A stretch of 64,000 bases of DNA from Paenibacillus sp. JZ16 (GCF_015326965.1 NZ_CP017659.1:7267001-7331000), one strand, 5' to 3'; counted from the first letter of the stretch, positions 49,358 to 59,586 are shown. Notes: a model not told the origin generated them from the sequence alone. Translations and numbers: made by a program.

Positions 49358-51517
49358 ATGCTTCAATCGGATCGTGCTGAAGCGACAGAAGCTGCTGCCG
49401 TGATCGAGACGCAATGTCCGTTCTGCAGTGTGCAGTGCAAGATGACGGTAACCGAGGGTGGGAACGGCATTCCGGGTCAGCGCCGGGCCGAATATAAGGT
49501 GGAAGGGGTACCGAACGCCGCATCGGAGGGCAGGGTATGCGTCAAAGGCATGCATGCGCATCAGCATGCAGTCCATTCGCAGCGTCTGACAAACCCGTTC
49601 ATCCGTTCAAATGGTGAACTCGTCCCATGTTCGTGGGATGAAGCATTTGCTGTGGCCAGTCAGCATTTACAGGGGATATCAGAGCAGCATGGCCCTGATG
49701 CCAATGCCGTTTACGGCGGTGGATCGTTGACCAACGAAACGGCATATTTGCTCGGGAAATTTGCCCGAGTGGCGCTGGGAACCCGCCATATCGATTATAA
49801 CGGCCGCTTCTGTATGTCTGCCGCTGCTTCTGCAGGGAGCAAAACCTTCGGGATTGACCGGGGGTTGACCTTCAGATTGGCTGATATTCCTCTGGCCCGC
49901 TGCATCGTGCTGGCCGGCACCAATATAGCGGAATGTCAGCCAACGCTGCTGCCTTACTTCAACCGGGCTAAGGAGAATGGGGCGAGGATCATTGTCATCG
50001 ACCCGCGGAAAACAGCCACCGCCGCCATGGCCGATATGCATTTGCCGATCAGACCGGGAACGGATACCGTACTGGCGGATGTGATGCTTAAGATCATTAT
50101 GGATGAAGGCTTTATCGATGAGTCCTTTATTCAAGCAAGGACGAACGGTTACGACGAGTTGAGCGTTTATCTGAACAGCCTCGATCTCTCGCAGGCTGCC
50201 GATATATGCGGATTGGAGCTGGGGCAAATCCGGGAGGCCGCTTTAGCCTTTGGCGAGGCGGATACTGGCATGGTGCTGACTGCGCGAGGGGTGGAGCAGC
50301 AGACGGATGGCCATCTTGCGGTTCGCCATTTTCTAAACCTGGTCTTGGCTACGGGTAAAATCGGGAGAGAGGGCTGCGGATACGGAGCCATCACCGGTCA
50401 GGGGAATGGACAAGGGGGAAGGGAGCATGGGCAGAAGGCCGATCAGCTGCCGGGTTACAGGTCGATCGAGAATGAAAAGGATCGGGCTTACGTTGCCTCC
50501 GTGTGGGGTGTGGAAGCTGCAAGCCTCCCCGGGAAAGGCGTCTCTGCCTATGAGATGATGGAGCTGATTCATCAGGGAGTGATTAAATCGCTCTTCGTGA
50601 TGGGCTCCAATCCCATCGTATCGAATCCGAACGCCGGGCTTGTGGAGGAAGGTTTGAACAAACTTGATTTTCTGATGGTTGCCGACATGTTTATGTCCGA
50701 AACGGCCCAATTGGCCGATCTCGTTCTGCCCGTAACCTCCTACATGGAAAATGAAGGGACACTGACGAACCTGGAGGGACGCGTGCTTCTGAGAGAAGCA
50801 GGGCGTCAGGCGCCTGGCGAGGCGCGTCATGACTGGAGGATTCTGTGCTCCATAGCAGACATGCTGGGGAAGGGGCAATATTTTCGCTTCAACGAGCCTG
50901 AAGAGGTCTTTAATGAGCTGAGGCTAGCGAGCAAGGGTGGAATTGCAGACTACTACGGTATAACCTATGACCGACTGCGCCGGGAGAAGGGAGTCTATTG
51001 GCCGTGCCCCTCGCCTGAAGAAGCTGGGGCGGGCCTTCTGTTTCAACAATCGTTTGCCCATCCGGACGGAAAGGCCGTGTTCTCTATAATGGAAGGGACT
51101 CCTTGGAAAGGGGTAACTGAGGAGTATTCGCTCATTCTGACCAATGGACGTGTTCTGTCCCACTATCTGACAGGGGTGCAGACCAGAAGGAGTCCTTCTT
51201 TGCTTGCGCGTGAGCTGGAAAATTTCGTGGAGATCCATCCGATTACCGCACAGCGTTACCGAATTCGGGACGGAGAGTGGGTAGAAGTTCAATCGGAGCA
51301 TGGATATTTTACCGTGCGTGCCAGAATCAAAGACCAGATTCGAGAAGACACCCTGTTCGTGCCTATGCATTGGGGCGGCGTGCAGAATGTCAATCACGCG
51401 ACCCGGCCGGAACTGGACCCGTTCTGTAAAATGCCCGGTTTTAAGACATCCGCTGTCCGGATTCGGCCCCTGCATCAGAAAGTTTATAGGGAGAACGATT
51501 CGTACACGGAGCGTTAA
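49358..51517 (+). CDS. nasC: Assimilatory nitrate reductase catalytic subunit
   Basis: A 719-residue molybdopterin oxidoreductase that reduces nitrate to nitrite in the cytoplasm. The N-terminal [4Fe-4S] ligands are in QCPFCSVQCKM and GRVCVKGMHAH. Mo-cofactor segments are VYGGGSLTNETAYLLGKF, YNGRFCMSAAAS, GTNIAECQP, GKIGREGCGYGAITGQGNGQ (the GQ-rich loop), MGSNPIVSNPN and the C-terminal domain opening LILTNGRVLSHYLTG. Full length. It begins 33 bases after nasB. No nitrite reductase (nasDE) gene follows here. Confidence 0.95.
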   Translation: MLQSDRAEATEAAAVIETQCPFCSVQCKMTVTEGGNGIPGQRRAEYKVEGVPNAASEGRVCVKGMHAHQHAVHSQRLTNPFIRSNGELVPCSWDEAFAVASQHLQGISEQHGPDANAVYGGGSLTNETAYLLGKFARVALGTRHIDYNGRFCMSAAASAGSKTFGIDRGLTFRLADIPLARCIVLAGTNIAECQPTLLPYFNRAKENGARIIVIDPRKTATAAMADMHLPIRPGTDTVLADVMLKIIMDEGFIDESFIQARTNGYDELSVYLNSLDLSQAADICGLELGQIREAALAFGEADTGMVLTARGVEQQTDGHLAVRHFLNLVLATGKIGREGCGYGAITGQGNGQGGREHGQKADQLPGYRSIENEKDRAYVASVWGVEAASLPGKGVSAYEMMELIHQGVIKSLFVMGSNPIVSNPNAGLVEEGLNKLDFLMVADMFMSETAQLADLVLPVTSYMENEGTLTNLEGRVLLREAGRQAPGEARHDWRILCSIADMLGKGQYFRFNEPEEVFNELRLASKGGIADYYGITYDRLRREKGVYWPCPSPEEAGAGLLFQQSFAHPDGKAVFSIMEGTPWKGVTEEYSLILTNGRVLSHYLTGVQTRRSPSLLARELENFVEIHPITAQRYRIRDGEWVEVQSEHGYFTVRARIKDQIREDTLFVPMHWGGVQNVNHATRPELDPFCKMPGFKTSAVRIRPLHQKVYRENDSYTER

Positions 51518-51548
51518 TAGGTTCCGGTCAAGGAATCGACGACAGAAA

Positions 51549-51597
51549 AAGGAGCATCCCCCAGATCAAAGGATCTATTGGGATACTCCTTTCTTTT
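51549..51597 (+). terminator. Terminator of nasBC
   Basis: AAGGAGCATCCC pairs with GGGATACTCCTT, followed by TCTTTTC. Sequence-related to the hairpin at 25066-25111. Confidence 0.88.
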
Positions 51598-51746
51598 CAT
51601 TTATACGAGCTGATCTTGGGGGCTTTCGCCCACTAAATCTAGGTTATTGACGCATTTATATCAATCCTCCTATAAAGGCACAAGAATGAAAGACGGCTCT
51701 GCATATGATGTCTACATGATGAATAGGGAAGCGAGGTGATCCTAGT

Positions 51747-52148
51747 ATGTCATCGAAACGCGCCAGGAAGTCCAGAGCCGCTTCGAAGTCGAGACCTCCC
51801 CAGCATTGGGTAGGTCAACCAGTCGTGGTCGTTCTGAAGGATGGCAGCTACTATATCGGAGAACTGAATCAGATTCAAGGCCGGGAAGTGACGCTGTCTG
51901 GACTTCGTGCTAACCAAAAAATGCCGGCTTCGATTGCACGGAGCGGGGATAAAGCGCAGATTTCCGGATTTTTAAGCGATTTGTTTGGAGGTCCTCCAAG
52001 CGCTCCGGCAGTCGAAGGGGCTGAGGAGAGAGAAGGAGTTGCGGCTGTAGGCGGTTTAGGCTTTTTGGGGCAGATCATCCCTCATATTAAACTGGGCATG
52101 AATGTAATAAAAACCATTATGCCGTTAATGGGAATGTTAAAAATATAA
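51747..52148 (+). CDS. Small protein with Sm-like N-terminal module
   Basis: 133 residues. A basic N-terminus (SSKRARKSRAASKSR) is followed by WVGQPVVVVLKDGSYYIGEL and REVTLSGLRANQKM, the strand pattern of an Sm/LSm-like barrel. A Gly/Glu-rich linker and a hydrophobic C-terminal helix pair (GGLGFLGQIIPHIKLGMNVIKTIMPLMG) complete it. RNA binding or membrane association is possible but not shown. It stands alone between terminators. I cannot name the family. Confidence 0.6.
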   Translation: MSSKRARKSRAASKSRPPQHWVGQPVVVVLKDGSYYIGELNQIQGREVTLSGLRANQKMPASIARSGDKAQISGFLSDLFGGPPSAPAVEGAEEREGVAAVGGLGFLGQIIPHIKLGMNVIKTIMPLMGMLKI

Positions 52149-52182
52149 CGTTGCTGCAGCGTATGGCAAATCACGATACGAA

Positions 52183-52223
52183 GAAAAAAAGAAGCTTGAA
52201 GGTTTCTTCAAGCTTCTTTTTTG
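52183..52223. terminator. Bidirectional terminator
   Basis: AAAAAAGAAGCTTGAA pairs with TTCAAGCTTCTTTTTT; T-runs follow on both strands. Between convergent genes. Confidence 0.93.
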
Positions 52224-52257
52224 TATGAGATATGATTCCGCCATAACCATCGAACCA

Positions 52258-53169
52258 TTATATGGCCATGGCACGCTGAATAATTGATTTGGCTTCCAGC
52301 GCAATGGTGTCATTCTTTTCGTCGATGGCCTGGATGAATATTAACATAGGGATATAGACGGCGATCATTCGTGCCAGAATCTTCGTTTCTTCGTCCACTT
52401 CGCCATAGATATCATAGAAATCCGCTCTGGAGGCCGGCGGCAGGTAGCTGTAAACGATACTCAGGTCACAGGCAGGATGGCCAATGTTGACGTCGCCCCA
52501 ATCAATAATCCCCGAAAGCTTGCCGTCATCATCGACTAACATGTTTTTAAAATGGAGATCCCCGTGGATTAGCACATGTCGATGCCTCGCCTGATCCAAA
52601 TGGATGCCCCGCAAATAGTCCTCGATCTCATGTAACTCCTCTTGCGTTATATATTGGGTAAGATTGGAGAGGAAATTCAGCATTTTGGCTTTGCGGCCGG
52701 CGATATCGGTCAGTTTACGCTGGTCAGACAATACACCCGCTTGCTGCGCTATTTCCACGGGAAAAGCATGCAGGCGCTTCAGGAAGCGGGCGAGCGTTTC
52801 CGCTGATTGCATCCGCGCTTCTTCTGAAATTCCAATCGGGAATGTACCGGGAAGATAGGTATATCCCAGAAAAGGTGCAGGATAATCTTCACTTTCTTTT
52901 CCGAAGAAGAGGGGTTTCGCATAAGGTACCGTTATGTAATGTTCAAGCTTGGGCAGGATTTTCGCTTCGGCATTTAGTAAAGATATGGCTATCTTTCTAC
53001 GAGGAAAGCGAAACACATACTCATCGCCAACGCGATAAACGGTGTTGTCCCATCCGTTGCCAATTTCCTGGACCTTGAGGGTGGACAATTGGGGGAATTG
53101 ACGAGTAAGCAATAACCGGACTAACGGCTCGGTCACTTCCCATTCGGCATCCCATAGATTTCGTCCCAT
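52258..53169 (-). CDS. Aminoglycoside phosphotransferase-fold kinase, copy 1
   Basis: About 303 residues, APH/choline-kinase fold. The nucleotide-binding Lys is in YVFRFPRRKIAISLL. The catalytic loop is VLIHGDLHFKNML and the metal-binding Asp is in SGIIDWGDVNIGHPACDLS. APH-family proteins of this type include antibiotic kinases (APH(2'')/MphB-like) and metabolic kinases, so resistance cannot be assumed. ATG 53169 is chosen because GGAGGTG lies nine bases ahead; longer in-frame starts exist. Confidence 0.85.
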   Translation of the reverse strand: MGRNLWDAEWEVTEPLVRLLLTRQFPQLSTLKVQEIGNGWDNTVYRVGDEYVFRFPRRKIAISLLNAEAKILPKLEHYITVPYAKPLFFGKESEDYPAPFLGYTYLPGTFPIGISEEARMQSAETLARFLKRLHAFPVEIAQQAGVLSDQRKLTDIAGRKAKMLNFLSNLTQYITQEELHEIEDYLRGIHLDQARHRHVLIHGDLHFKNMLVDDDGKLSGIIDWGDVNIGHPACDLSIVYSYLPPASRADFYDIYGEVDEETKILARMIAVYIPMLIFIQAIDEKNDTIALEAKSIIQRAMAI

Positions 53170-53406
53170 GAGGACCTTCACCTCCATAATGAATTTCTCG
53201 TATGATGAATCGGATGTTATCAAGTTTAACGGAAGCGCTCGTACAGGGCAATTGAAAGGATAACTATAGATGAAATCCACCTGCGAATGTGTACATCTGA
53301 ATCATAGTGATTCCTTTCACAATAACAATATTGTATAGTAGAAGAGAGATAAAAGTCACTTGAAGACATCTATAACACAATAATTCGACGAAATGAAGGG
53401 ATAAGA

Positions 53407-53721
53407 GTGCCATATTTACGCTTTAAAGGATTCTCCGAAGTCTTTCTTGAAGAAATAACGCCACAGGTCGTTGATGAATTCGCGGGGATTGTTCAAATTC
53501 CGCAGGAAATTGTGAAGATCGAACTGCTTCCTTATCAGATCATTACGAATACGCCGCTATCCGTGGAAATTCTTATGTTCCAGAGATCTCAGGAAATTCA
53601 TGATGCTGTTGCAGCCCGCATTCACGATATCTTGTCAGAACACGGGTACCGGAACGTACATATTTTCTTCGTGATTCTTAAGCGGAATCTTTATTATAAA
53701 GAAGGCAGGCCGTTAGAATAA
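53407..53721 (+). CDS. DUF1904 family small protein
   Basis: 104 residues with the MIF/tautomerase-like layout of DUF1904 (PYLRFKGFSEVFL; IVKIELLPYQII; VEILMFQRSQEIHD; VHIFFVILKRNLYYKEGRP). The second residue is Pro, as in tautomerases. Function is not established. GTG 53407 follows GAAGGGAT. Monocistronic with its own terminator. Confidence 0.85.
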   Translation: MPYLRFKGFSEVFLEEITPQVVDEFAGIVQIPQEIVKIELLPYQIITNTPLSVEILMFQRSQEIHDAVAARIHDILSEHGYRNVHIFFVILKRNLYYKEGRPLE

Positions 53722-53741
53722 AATAAGATCTGGTTAACGGC

Positions 53742-53777
53742 AAACAAGGATGCAGAAGATGCATCCTTGTTTTTTTA
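53742..53777 (+). terminator. Terminator of the DUF1904 gene
   Basis: AAACAAGGATGC / GCATCCTTGTTT stem followed by TTTTT. Confidence 0.93.
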
Positions 53778-53859
53778 TACGAGATGCACCAAGGCCAGCT
53801 CGCTATGATAAGTTAGAGGGGAGACCCCCGAAAGATATGAGGCACAGATAGGAGGTACT

Positions 53860-54801
53860 ATGGAACAATTACAAGGCATTTTGAAGGAATATTATGGATT
53901 GGATCGTACACATGTTGTACCCCAAAAGGGTGGTTGGGCAGCGCTGGCTTATAAAGTGCAGAGTGATGGACATGCCTATTTCCTGAAAGTATATGAAAAG
54001 AGCCGCGCTTCCACGCCCAAATGGACCGCGAGAATCGACGAGTATGTACCCATATTGCTGTGGCTCGGGCAGCACAGCCAGTTGAAAGGAAAGATTCCAG
54101 TCCCCATCCTAACGAAAGACGGATTTTATCAATGTGAGGATGATGAAGGAATCTATCTATTGTATGAATATATCGTTGGAGATACGATCGCTGACCTTGA
54201 CCTGACGAGTGATCAAGTGAGAGAGCTTGCAGAGATCATCACCGAACTTCATCAATATGGAGAGGAGATTCCGCTCAACACGGATGCGATAAGAGAGAAT
54301 TTCGAGGTTCCTTTTCTCCAGCAACTCGAGCATACCCTGGATGCCGTGATGCCTAACGATGTCAGGGAAGTGGTACAGTCGTACAGGGAGCAATTGAACG
54401 ATCTGATGAATGAGGTCCATGAGTTGTCGGTGACTTTAGCGCATAGCAATGTACATAAGGCTCTATGTCATACAGATGTTCACCATTGGAATCTGATGTC
54501 AGATGGACATCAACTGGTACTGATTGATTGGGAGGGACTGAATGTAGCTCCGGTTGAAGCCGATATGATGTTTTTTGTTCAAACACCTTACTGGGATGAA
54601 TTTATGAGAACATACAAGAGAACCCACCATCAATATGAGATCAACTCGGAAGCCCTGCGATTTTACCAGGGGAGACGCAAGCTGGAGGATGTCTGGGAAT
54701 TCATCGAGCAGATGCTCTACGATGCCCAGGATGAGGGGGAGCGAATAGCGACTCTCAGCCATTTGAAGCGCGAACTGGAAGAAATCACGCCAAGCGATTG
54801 A
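53860..54801 (+). CDS. Aminoglycoside phosphotransferase-fold kinase, copy 2
   Basis: A 313-residue APH-fold protein distinct from copy 1. The N-lobe has KGGWAALAYKV and AYFLKVYEK (nucleotide-binding Lys). The catalytic loop is ALCHTDVHHWNLMSD (Asp with His and Asn) and the metal Asp is in LVLIDWEGLNVAP. Such stand-alone proteins are common in Paenibacillus and act on unknown hydroxyl substrates. AGGAGGT precedes ATG 53860. Confidence 0.86.
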   Translation: MEQLQGILKEYYGLDRTHVVPQKGGWAALAYKVQSDGHAYFLKVYEKSRASTPKWTARIDEYVPILLWLGQHSQLKGKIPVPILTKDGFYQCEDDEGIYLLYEYIVGDTIADLDLTSDQVRELAEIITELHQYGEEIPLNTDAIRENFEVPFLQQLEHTLDAVMPNDVREVVQSYREQLNDLMNEVHELSVTLAHSNVHKALCHTDVHHWNLMSDGHQLVLIDWEGLNVAPVEADMMFFVQTPYWDEFMRTYKRTHHQYEINSEALRFYQGRRKLEDVWEFIEQMLYDAQDEGERIATLSHLKRELEEITPSD

Positions 54802-54815
54802 TTGAATCAAAGATT

Positions 54816-54852
54816 GCAGAGCGGACGATAGGCATCCCCCGTCCGCTCTGCA
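54816..54852. terminator. Hairpin between convergent genes
   Basis: GCAGAGCGGACG pairs perfectly with CGTCCGCTCTGC. The tails are only mildly T-rich. Confidence 0.7.
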
Positions 54853-54914
54853 TATAATTTCCTTACAATTACGACGTCGGATGGCGAAAATCCGATGGCT
54901 GTGCCGGACGAAAC

Positions 54915-57900
54915 TTATTCCTCTTCCTCGGCAATGACCCGGACAGAAGCTGTTGCATTTCTTGTCGGTCCATTATCCGACGTTAAAGTTACCGGGCTGG
55001 TTATAATGGTATCTTCCTCAACATCCGGCAGTATAAACGGGATTCGAATATTCTCGACTGCGCCAATGTCCAATTCCTCAAGTCGTACCTGAAGGTTGAA
55101 GAGCGGTGCGGTCAGTACGACGTTTCGAAGCACCACATTCCCCGTGTTTTGAAAAAAGATGAAGAAATGCACGAGTTCTCCTGGTCTTCCCACTGGACGG
55201 TCCACCGTTTCGGTCAAAATGACATTCGGCAGCAGCTCGGTTACGATATCGACAGATGCCGTCTGCAGCGGTGATTGATCGGAGAAAAGAACAACGTTGT
55301 TTTGGAAGGTCTCGCCTCCCACAGAGTTCGCAGGAACCGTAAACGGTAGCGTAAAGACTCGCGTTTCACCCGGTCCCAAGGCCGGGATAACGACGTTGAA
55401 ACCCAGAAGAAAATCAATAACGCGCACATCCGTCAACGTCCGGTTTGGAACGTCCGTCAGCGTCACATTCGATACATTCGTGACCCGGATCGTCTTGTTG
55501 ACTACCGTCCCTGGAGCTGCTGTGGGCGGGTCAGCCTCGACGTTAATATCAACGAGCGTGGAAGGCAGGGCTACCACGACGCGCGTTTCGCTAAATATCG
55601 GCGAGGGCACCGGATTTTCCGGCCAATTCACGGTGACTCGGTTCGCAAACACGGTCCCCTGCAGTGCATTCGTCGGGATTTGGAAGGTAAACATCACAAC
55701 GCTTGTCGCTCCCGGCGCAATGACTGGGATCACGTCCACGGTTCCGGTCAAGGAATCGGCGACGGTTACGCTGGTTGCCGGATTGCTGCCCGTATTCGTT
55801 ACTTCAACCGTATAGGTTACCGTTTCACCCGTTGCGGCTACACTGCGGTCAGGCAGCTTGGATACCGTCAGTGTCGTCGTGGCACCAGGTATGGATATAA
55901 CAACAACCTCGGCTGCAGCGGTTTGCAGCGGTGTCTGGTCCGAAACGGCCGTGAAGCTGTTCGTAATCACGCTTCCGTTCGCTGCATCAGCGGGTATTGT
56001 AAAGGAACCCGTCCGCGTAATCGTCCCGCCCGCGAGAATGGTCGGTATCGTCTCGCTTAGGCCAAGCAGCGGATCGCTCAGGACGACATTGGTCTGTGGC
56101 TCGGTAAGGGTATTTGTCACCGTAAGGGTAAACACAACCGTATCGCCCGGTGCCGCAACGGCAAGATCCGCCGTCTTGGTGAGCGCAAGCCCAATTGCCG
56201 TTACCGTAACGGTTGCCAAGACTCCCTGCGATCCGGTTTGCGTGGATTGAACGGTGAGCTCGTTCATGATATTCGACCCCGGTTCAGCATCCAGCGGGAC
56301 CGTAAATGGAATAATAAACTCGCGTCGTTCGCCGATGGCAAAACTTTCGATCGCCTCGGCAAAGCCGAGCGATGGATCTTCAAGGACAATATTGGTTAGA
56401 GGGACATTGCCGATATTATCGATAACAATCGAGTACTGGAAAGTCTGGCCCGGCATGACGGTTGCCACGGAAGGGATCTTTCGTACGCCGAGCTGCGGCG
56501 CTTCAACGACCAGTACGTCAAAGCTCGATGTGACGCTTGGTGCCTGATCACTGGTGGCCATCGCCGTATTGGTGTAGGTCTGTGAAGGTGTCTCCAGCGG
56601 TACGAGAAAAGGTACCGTAAGCACTTGGGTCTCACCAATGGCGAGACTTGGCACTTGGATCTCGCTAACGATCGTATCATCGGTAATGATGATATTCGTC
56701 AAGTCGGTATTTCCCGTATTGGTAACTTCAAACGAGAATTGAATGATTTCACCTGGTAATACCGATATACGGTCCGCAGATTTCACCAGGTTGAGACGCG
56801 GCGCAGGGAGCACCTCAACCACGGTTCCTACCGTTTGCGGTGTTGGCAGATTATCGGCCGTAATCTCGGTCCGATTTGCAATCGTCAAACCAGCCGGTTG
56901 TTCGGGTGGAATGACGAACGGCCAATCAATCACGAAACTGGAGCCTACAGGGAGAGTGCCAATCAATTGATCCAGTCCTAACAGCGGATCGACGATCCGG
57001 ACGTTAAACAAGTCGACATTCCCAAAATTGGTAAGTGTAATGGTAAACACGACCGTTTCACCGGGAGCGGCCGAAGATGGATTAACTGTCTTCGTTGCTT
57101 CGAGTATGGGATTTTCCGTAATGAAGATTTCAGCAATAGCAATGACCGGGTCCCGTACTTGATCCGCTCTAACGAACACTTCGTTAATGATAAAGCCCGG
57201 AGGAAACTGCTCTGGAACAAAGAAGGGGAGAGGAATGACGAACCCTTCAAACGGATTGAGAACAGGCAGTATATGAAAAAAACCTAGGAACGGATCCTCA
57301 ATGAATACATTGGTAAGCGGAATGCCGCTTCCATTCTTGATCTCAATAATAAATTCGACTACTTCTCCCGGGCGAACTTCAAATCGGGTGGCGAATTTAT
57401 TAACAAATATAGTAGCTTGCTCACCGAGCTTCGTGATAAACGCATCAACTCCCCCGTTGTTGAACGGTTGAAACGAGAAGGGAGTGGTCGGGTAATCGAA
57501 CGAGGATGTTTGGCCGGTAATATAAATCTGATTATTCAAGTCCACGGCAATTCCGTTGCCGCTATCGGTCGAGCTGCCTCCCAAATAGGTGGAAAATTCG
57601 AGAAACGAGCCGGTGGGGTCGAGAATCGTGACAAAAGCATCGGTGGGGCCAAAGAGGGAAAATTGGATTGCATCGCCGGCCAATGGATAATCCGCAGACG
57701 ATGTTTCTCCCGTAATGAATGCACTTCGTGCCGAGTTTAGCGCGATCGAGAGCCCCGTATTAGAGCCATTCCCCCCAATCAGCGCCGAATAGATGAGTCC
57801 GGTTCCCGTAGGATTCAACTTGGTAACGAAAGCCCGGTTAGTCCCTAAAGGTGTGACAAACGATCCGGATGTCGTTGGGAAATCGGGGGAACTCGATGAT

Positions 57901-59471
57901 CCGGTGACATAAGCATTCCCCGCCGTATCGATCGTGACGTCAAAAATAACATCATTCAAGCTGGCTCCCAATATAGTTCCATACACGAGCGCGCTTCCCG
58001 TAGGGTTCAGCTTCACGACAAATCCGTCGACATCGCCTTGAAGGGTTGTTTGAAACGCTCCTGGCGTTGTCGGGAAGTCCGAAGCCACCGTCTGGCCGGC
58101 GACGTAAGCATTGCCCGAATCGTCCACAGCAATGCCGTTGGCGTCCGTTGTATCCAGGGTACCGCCCAGGTAGGTCGAATAAATCAATCCCGTTCCGTCG
58201 ACATTCAATTTCGTCACGAACGAAGTTGAAATGGATGAAGGGTTGGATGTCTGGAAAGCATCCGCGGTCACTGGAAAATCAGCAGAACTCGTGCGACCGG
58301 CCACATAGGCGCTTCCGGAAAGATCGACGGCGATGCCGAATCCTTCATCTCCTCCGGAGCCTCCCAAATAAGTGGAATATACAAGCGTACCGCCATCAGG
58401 GCTCAATTTCGTTACAACCGCATTACTGCTAGTGAAGACGGCCGTTGTTTGAAACGCACCGGGGGTTGTCGGATAATCGCTGGAAAAAGTGGTACCGGTA
58501 ATGTACGCATTCCCAGCGAAGTCAATGGCAATGCTTCTGCCCGTATCCGAAGCACTTCCTCCGATGAAGGTAGAATAGATTAAACTTGTCCCCGAAGCAT
58601 CGATCTTGCTGACAAAGAAGTCAGCCGTGCCTTGAAACGTCGTCTGGAAAGCCCCAGGTGTCACGGGGAAATTGGCCGAAGTCGTGATGCCTGTCACATA
58701 AGCCTGCTCGAAATCATCGACCACGATGTCCAGGCCTTCTTCCGTTTCCGTGCCGCCAAGATAAGTCGAATACAAGATGACCGGATCAATCACCAAGGGC
58801 AGTTCACGATCATAAGCTTCGGTCATTTCAAACCCGATCTGATTACGGCCTTCCAGTCCGGATTTCACTACATACCGGCACCCCAATTCCTTACGTACGC
58901 CGTCTACTTCCTGGTAGGCGATAGGTTTTTGATCCATAAGCGTGCCATAGGGCGTGATTAGGAGCAGATTGCCTTCCTCGTCGATCTTGATCTCGTCAGA
59001 TCCGTCGCATACCAGCTGAATATCCTCCACCCTTGCACCCGGGTTCAGAAGCCAATCAAACTTGAGCTTACCGCCACTCCCTTGGATCACGGCGTCGATA
59101 CCAGGCCATAACTCCCGGTATGCAACTCCGCGATACGTATCGACGTGCGTAATATGGCGCTTCGGATCATTGCCGCGAAAATAATGAAACTTGCCTTCTT
59201 CCTTCGACATGCCTTCCAGTCTGGAAGCCTTCCCCGGGATATCGAAACGCCACACCAGTACAACGCCGTTTGTTGTTCGCTCTGCTTCCGTGGAAACGGG
59301 CTTATACAGCGTCAGCGAGATCCGATCCGCTTCGAACGAACAGCGAAAACCCGAATCTTGTGCGAAATAAAGCGTGTTTGGGTCGAATTGACCGACATTT
59401 TGCGTGAACAAGAGCGGCAGCTCCCCGTAGGGAAGAATGCTTTTTCTTGAACTGGATTCCAATACGCTCAA
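54915..59471 (-). CDS. 1518-residue SBBP beta-propeller plus DUF11 repeat protein
   Basis: A very large protein. Residues 1-230 form an N-terminal module with TQNVGQFDPNTLYFAQDSG and WPGIDAVIQGSGGKLKFDW, found ahead of SBBP propellers. Next are seven SBBP repeats of about 60 residues (each like LIYSTYLGG..GIAVD..GNAYVAGQT..DFPTTPGAFQT), probably a seven-bladed propeller. Then come about eight DUF11/CARDB-like beta-sandwich repeats (each like KTVNPSSAAPGETVVFTITL). It ends EEEE. No signal peptide, sorting motif or membrane helix is seen, so export is unexplained; spore-surface or non-classical localisation is possible. TTG 59471 follows GAGGAGA. Confidence 0.88.
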   Translation of the reverse strand: MSVLESSSRKSILPYGELPLLFTQNVGQFDPNTLYFAQDSGFRCSFEADRISLTLYKPVSTEAERTTNGVVLVWRFDIPGKASRLEGMSKEEGKFHYFRGNDPKRHITHVDTYRGVAYRELWPGIDAVIQGSGGKLKFDWLLNPGARVEDIQLVCDGSDEIKIDEEGNLLLITPYGTLMDQKPIAYQEVDGVRKELGCRYVVKSGLEGRNQIGFEMTEAYDRELPLVIDPVILYSTYLGGTETEEGLDIVVDDFEQAYVTGITTSANFPVTPGAFQTTFQGTADFFVSKIDASGTSLIYSTFIGGSASDTGRSIAIDFAGNAYITGTTFSSDYPTTPGAFQTTAVFTSSNAVVTKLSPDGGTLVYSTYLGGSGGDEGFGIAVDLSGSAYVAGRTSSADFPVTADAFQTSNPSSISTSFVTKLNVDGTGLIYSTYLGGTLDTTDANGIAVDDSGNAYVAGQTVASDFPTTPGAFQTTLQGDVDGFVVKLNPTGSALVYGTILGASLNDVIFDVTIDTAGNAYVTGSSSSPDFPTTSGSFVTPLGTNRAFVTKLNPTGTGLIYSALIGGNGSNTGLSIALNSARSAFITGETSSADYPLAGDAIQFSLFGPTDAFVTILDPTGSFLEFSTYLGGSSTDSGNGIAVDLNNQIYITGQTSSFDYPTTPFSFQPFNNGGVDAFITKLGEQATIFVNKFATRFEVRPGEVVEFIIEIKNGSGIPLTNVFIEDPFLGFFHILPVLNPFEGFVIPLPFFVPEQFPPGFIINEVFVRADQVRDPVIAIAEIFITENPILEATKTVNPSSAAPGETVVFTITLTNFGNVDLFNVRIVDPLLGLDQLIGTLPVGSSFVIDWPFVIPPEQPAGLTIANRTEITADNLPTPQTVGTVVEVLPAPRLNLVKSADRISVLPGEIIQFSFEVTNTGNTDLTNIIITDDTIVSEIQVPSLAIGETQVLTVPFLVPLETPSQTYTNTAMATSDQAPSVTSSFDVLVVEAPQLGVRKIPSVATVMPGQTFQYSIVIDNIGNVPLTNIVLEDPSLGFAEAIESFAIGERREFIIPFTVPLDAEPGSNIMNELTVQSTQTGSQGVLATVTVTAIGLALTKTADLAVAAPGDTVVFTLTVTNTLTEPQTNVVLSDPLLGLSETIPTILAGGTITRTGSFTIPADAANGSVITNSFTAVSDQTPLQTAAAEVVVISIPGATTTLTVSKLPDRSVAATGETVTYTVEVTNTGSNPATSVTVADSLTGTVDVIPVIAPGATSVVMFTFQIPTNALQGTVFANRVTVNWPENPVPSPIFSETRVVVALPSTLVDINVEADPPTAAPGTVVNKTIRVTNVSNVTLTDVPNRTLTDVRVIDFLLGFNVVIPALGPGETRVFTLPFTVPANSVGGETFQNNVVLFSDQSPLQTASVDIVTELLPNVILTETVDRPVGRPGELVHFFIFFQNTGNVVLRNVVLTAPLFNLQVRLEELDIGAVENIRIPFILPDVEEDTIITSPVTLTSDNGPTRNATASVRVIAEEEE

Positions 59472-59561
59472 CGAAACTATCTCCTCTCAAGACATTTATC
59501 ATTAGGGTATGAATGTCCTGTCTGAAAGGTTCGATGGAAGAATGCGGGAAATGACGTAAAT

Positions 59562-59586
59562 GAAAAACGCGCCTAATGGGGCGCGT
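59562..59586 (-). terminator. Terminator of the MraY paralog gene
   Basis: ACGCGCC / GGCGCGT stem followed on the minus strand by TTTTTC. Confidence 0.8.

Noticed and set aside
52258..54801. Aminoglycoside resistance genes
   Set aside because: The fold is APH-like, but many such kinases are metabolic; nothing in the sequence assigns an antibiotic substrate.
55297..58432. Long plus-strand ORFs opposite the 1518-residue gene
   Set aside because: Antisense shadows of a repetitive, compositionally biased coding sequence; they lack ribosome sites and family motifs.
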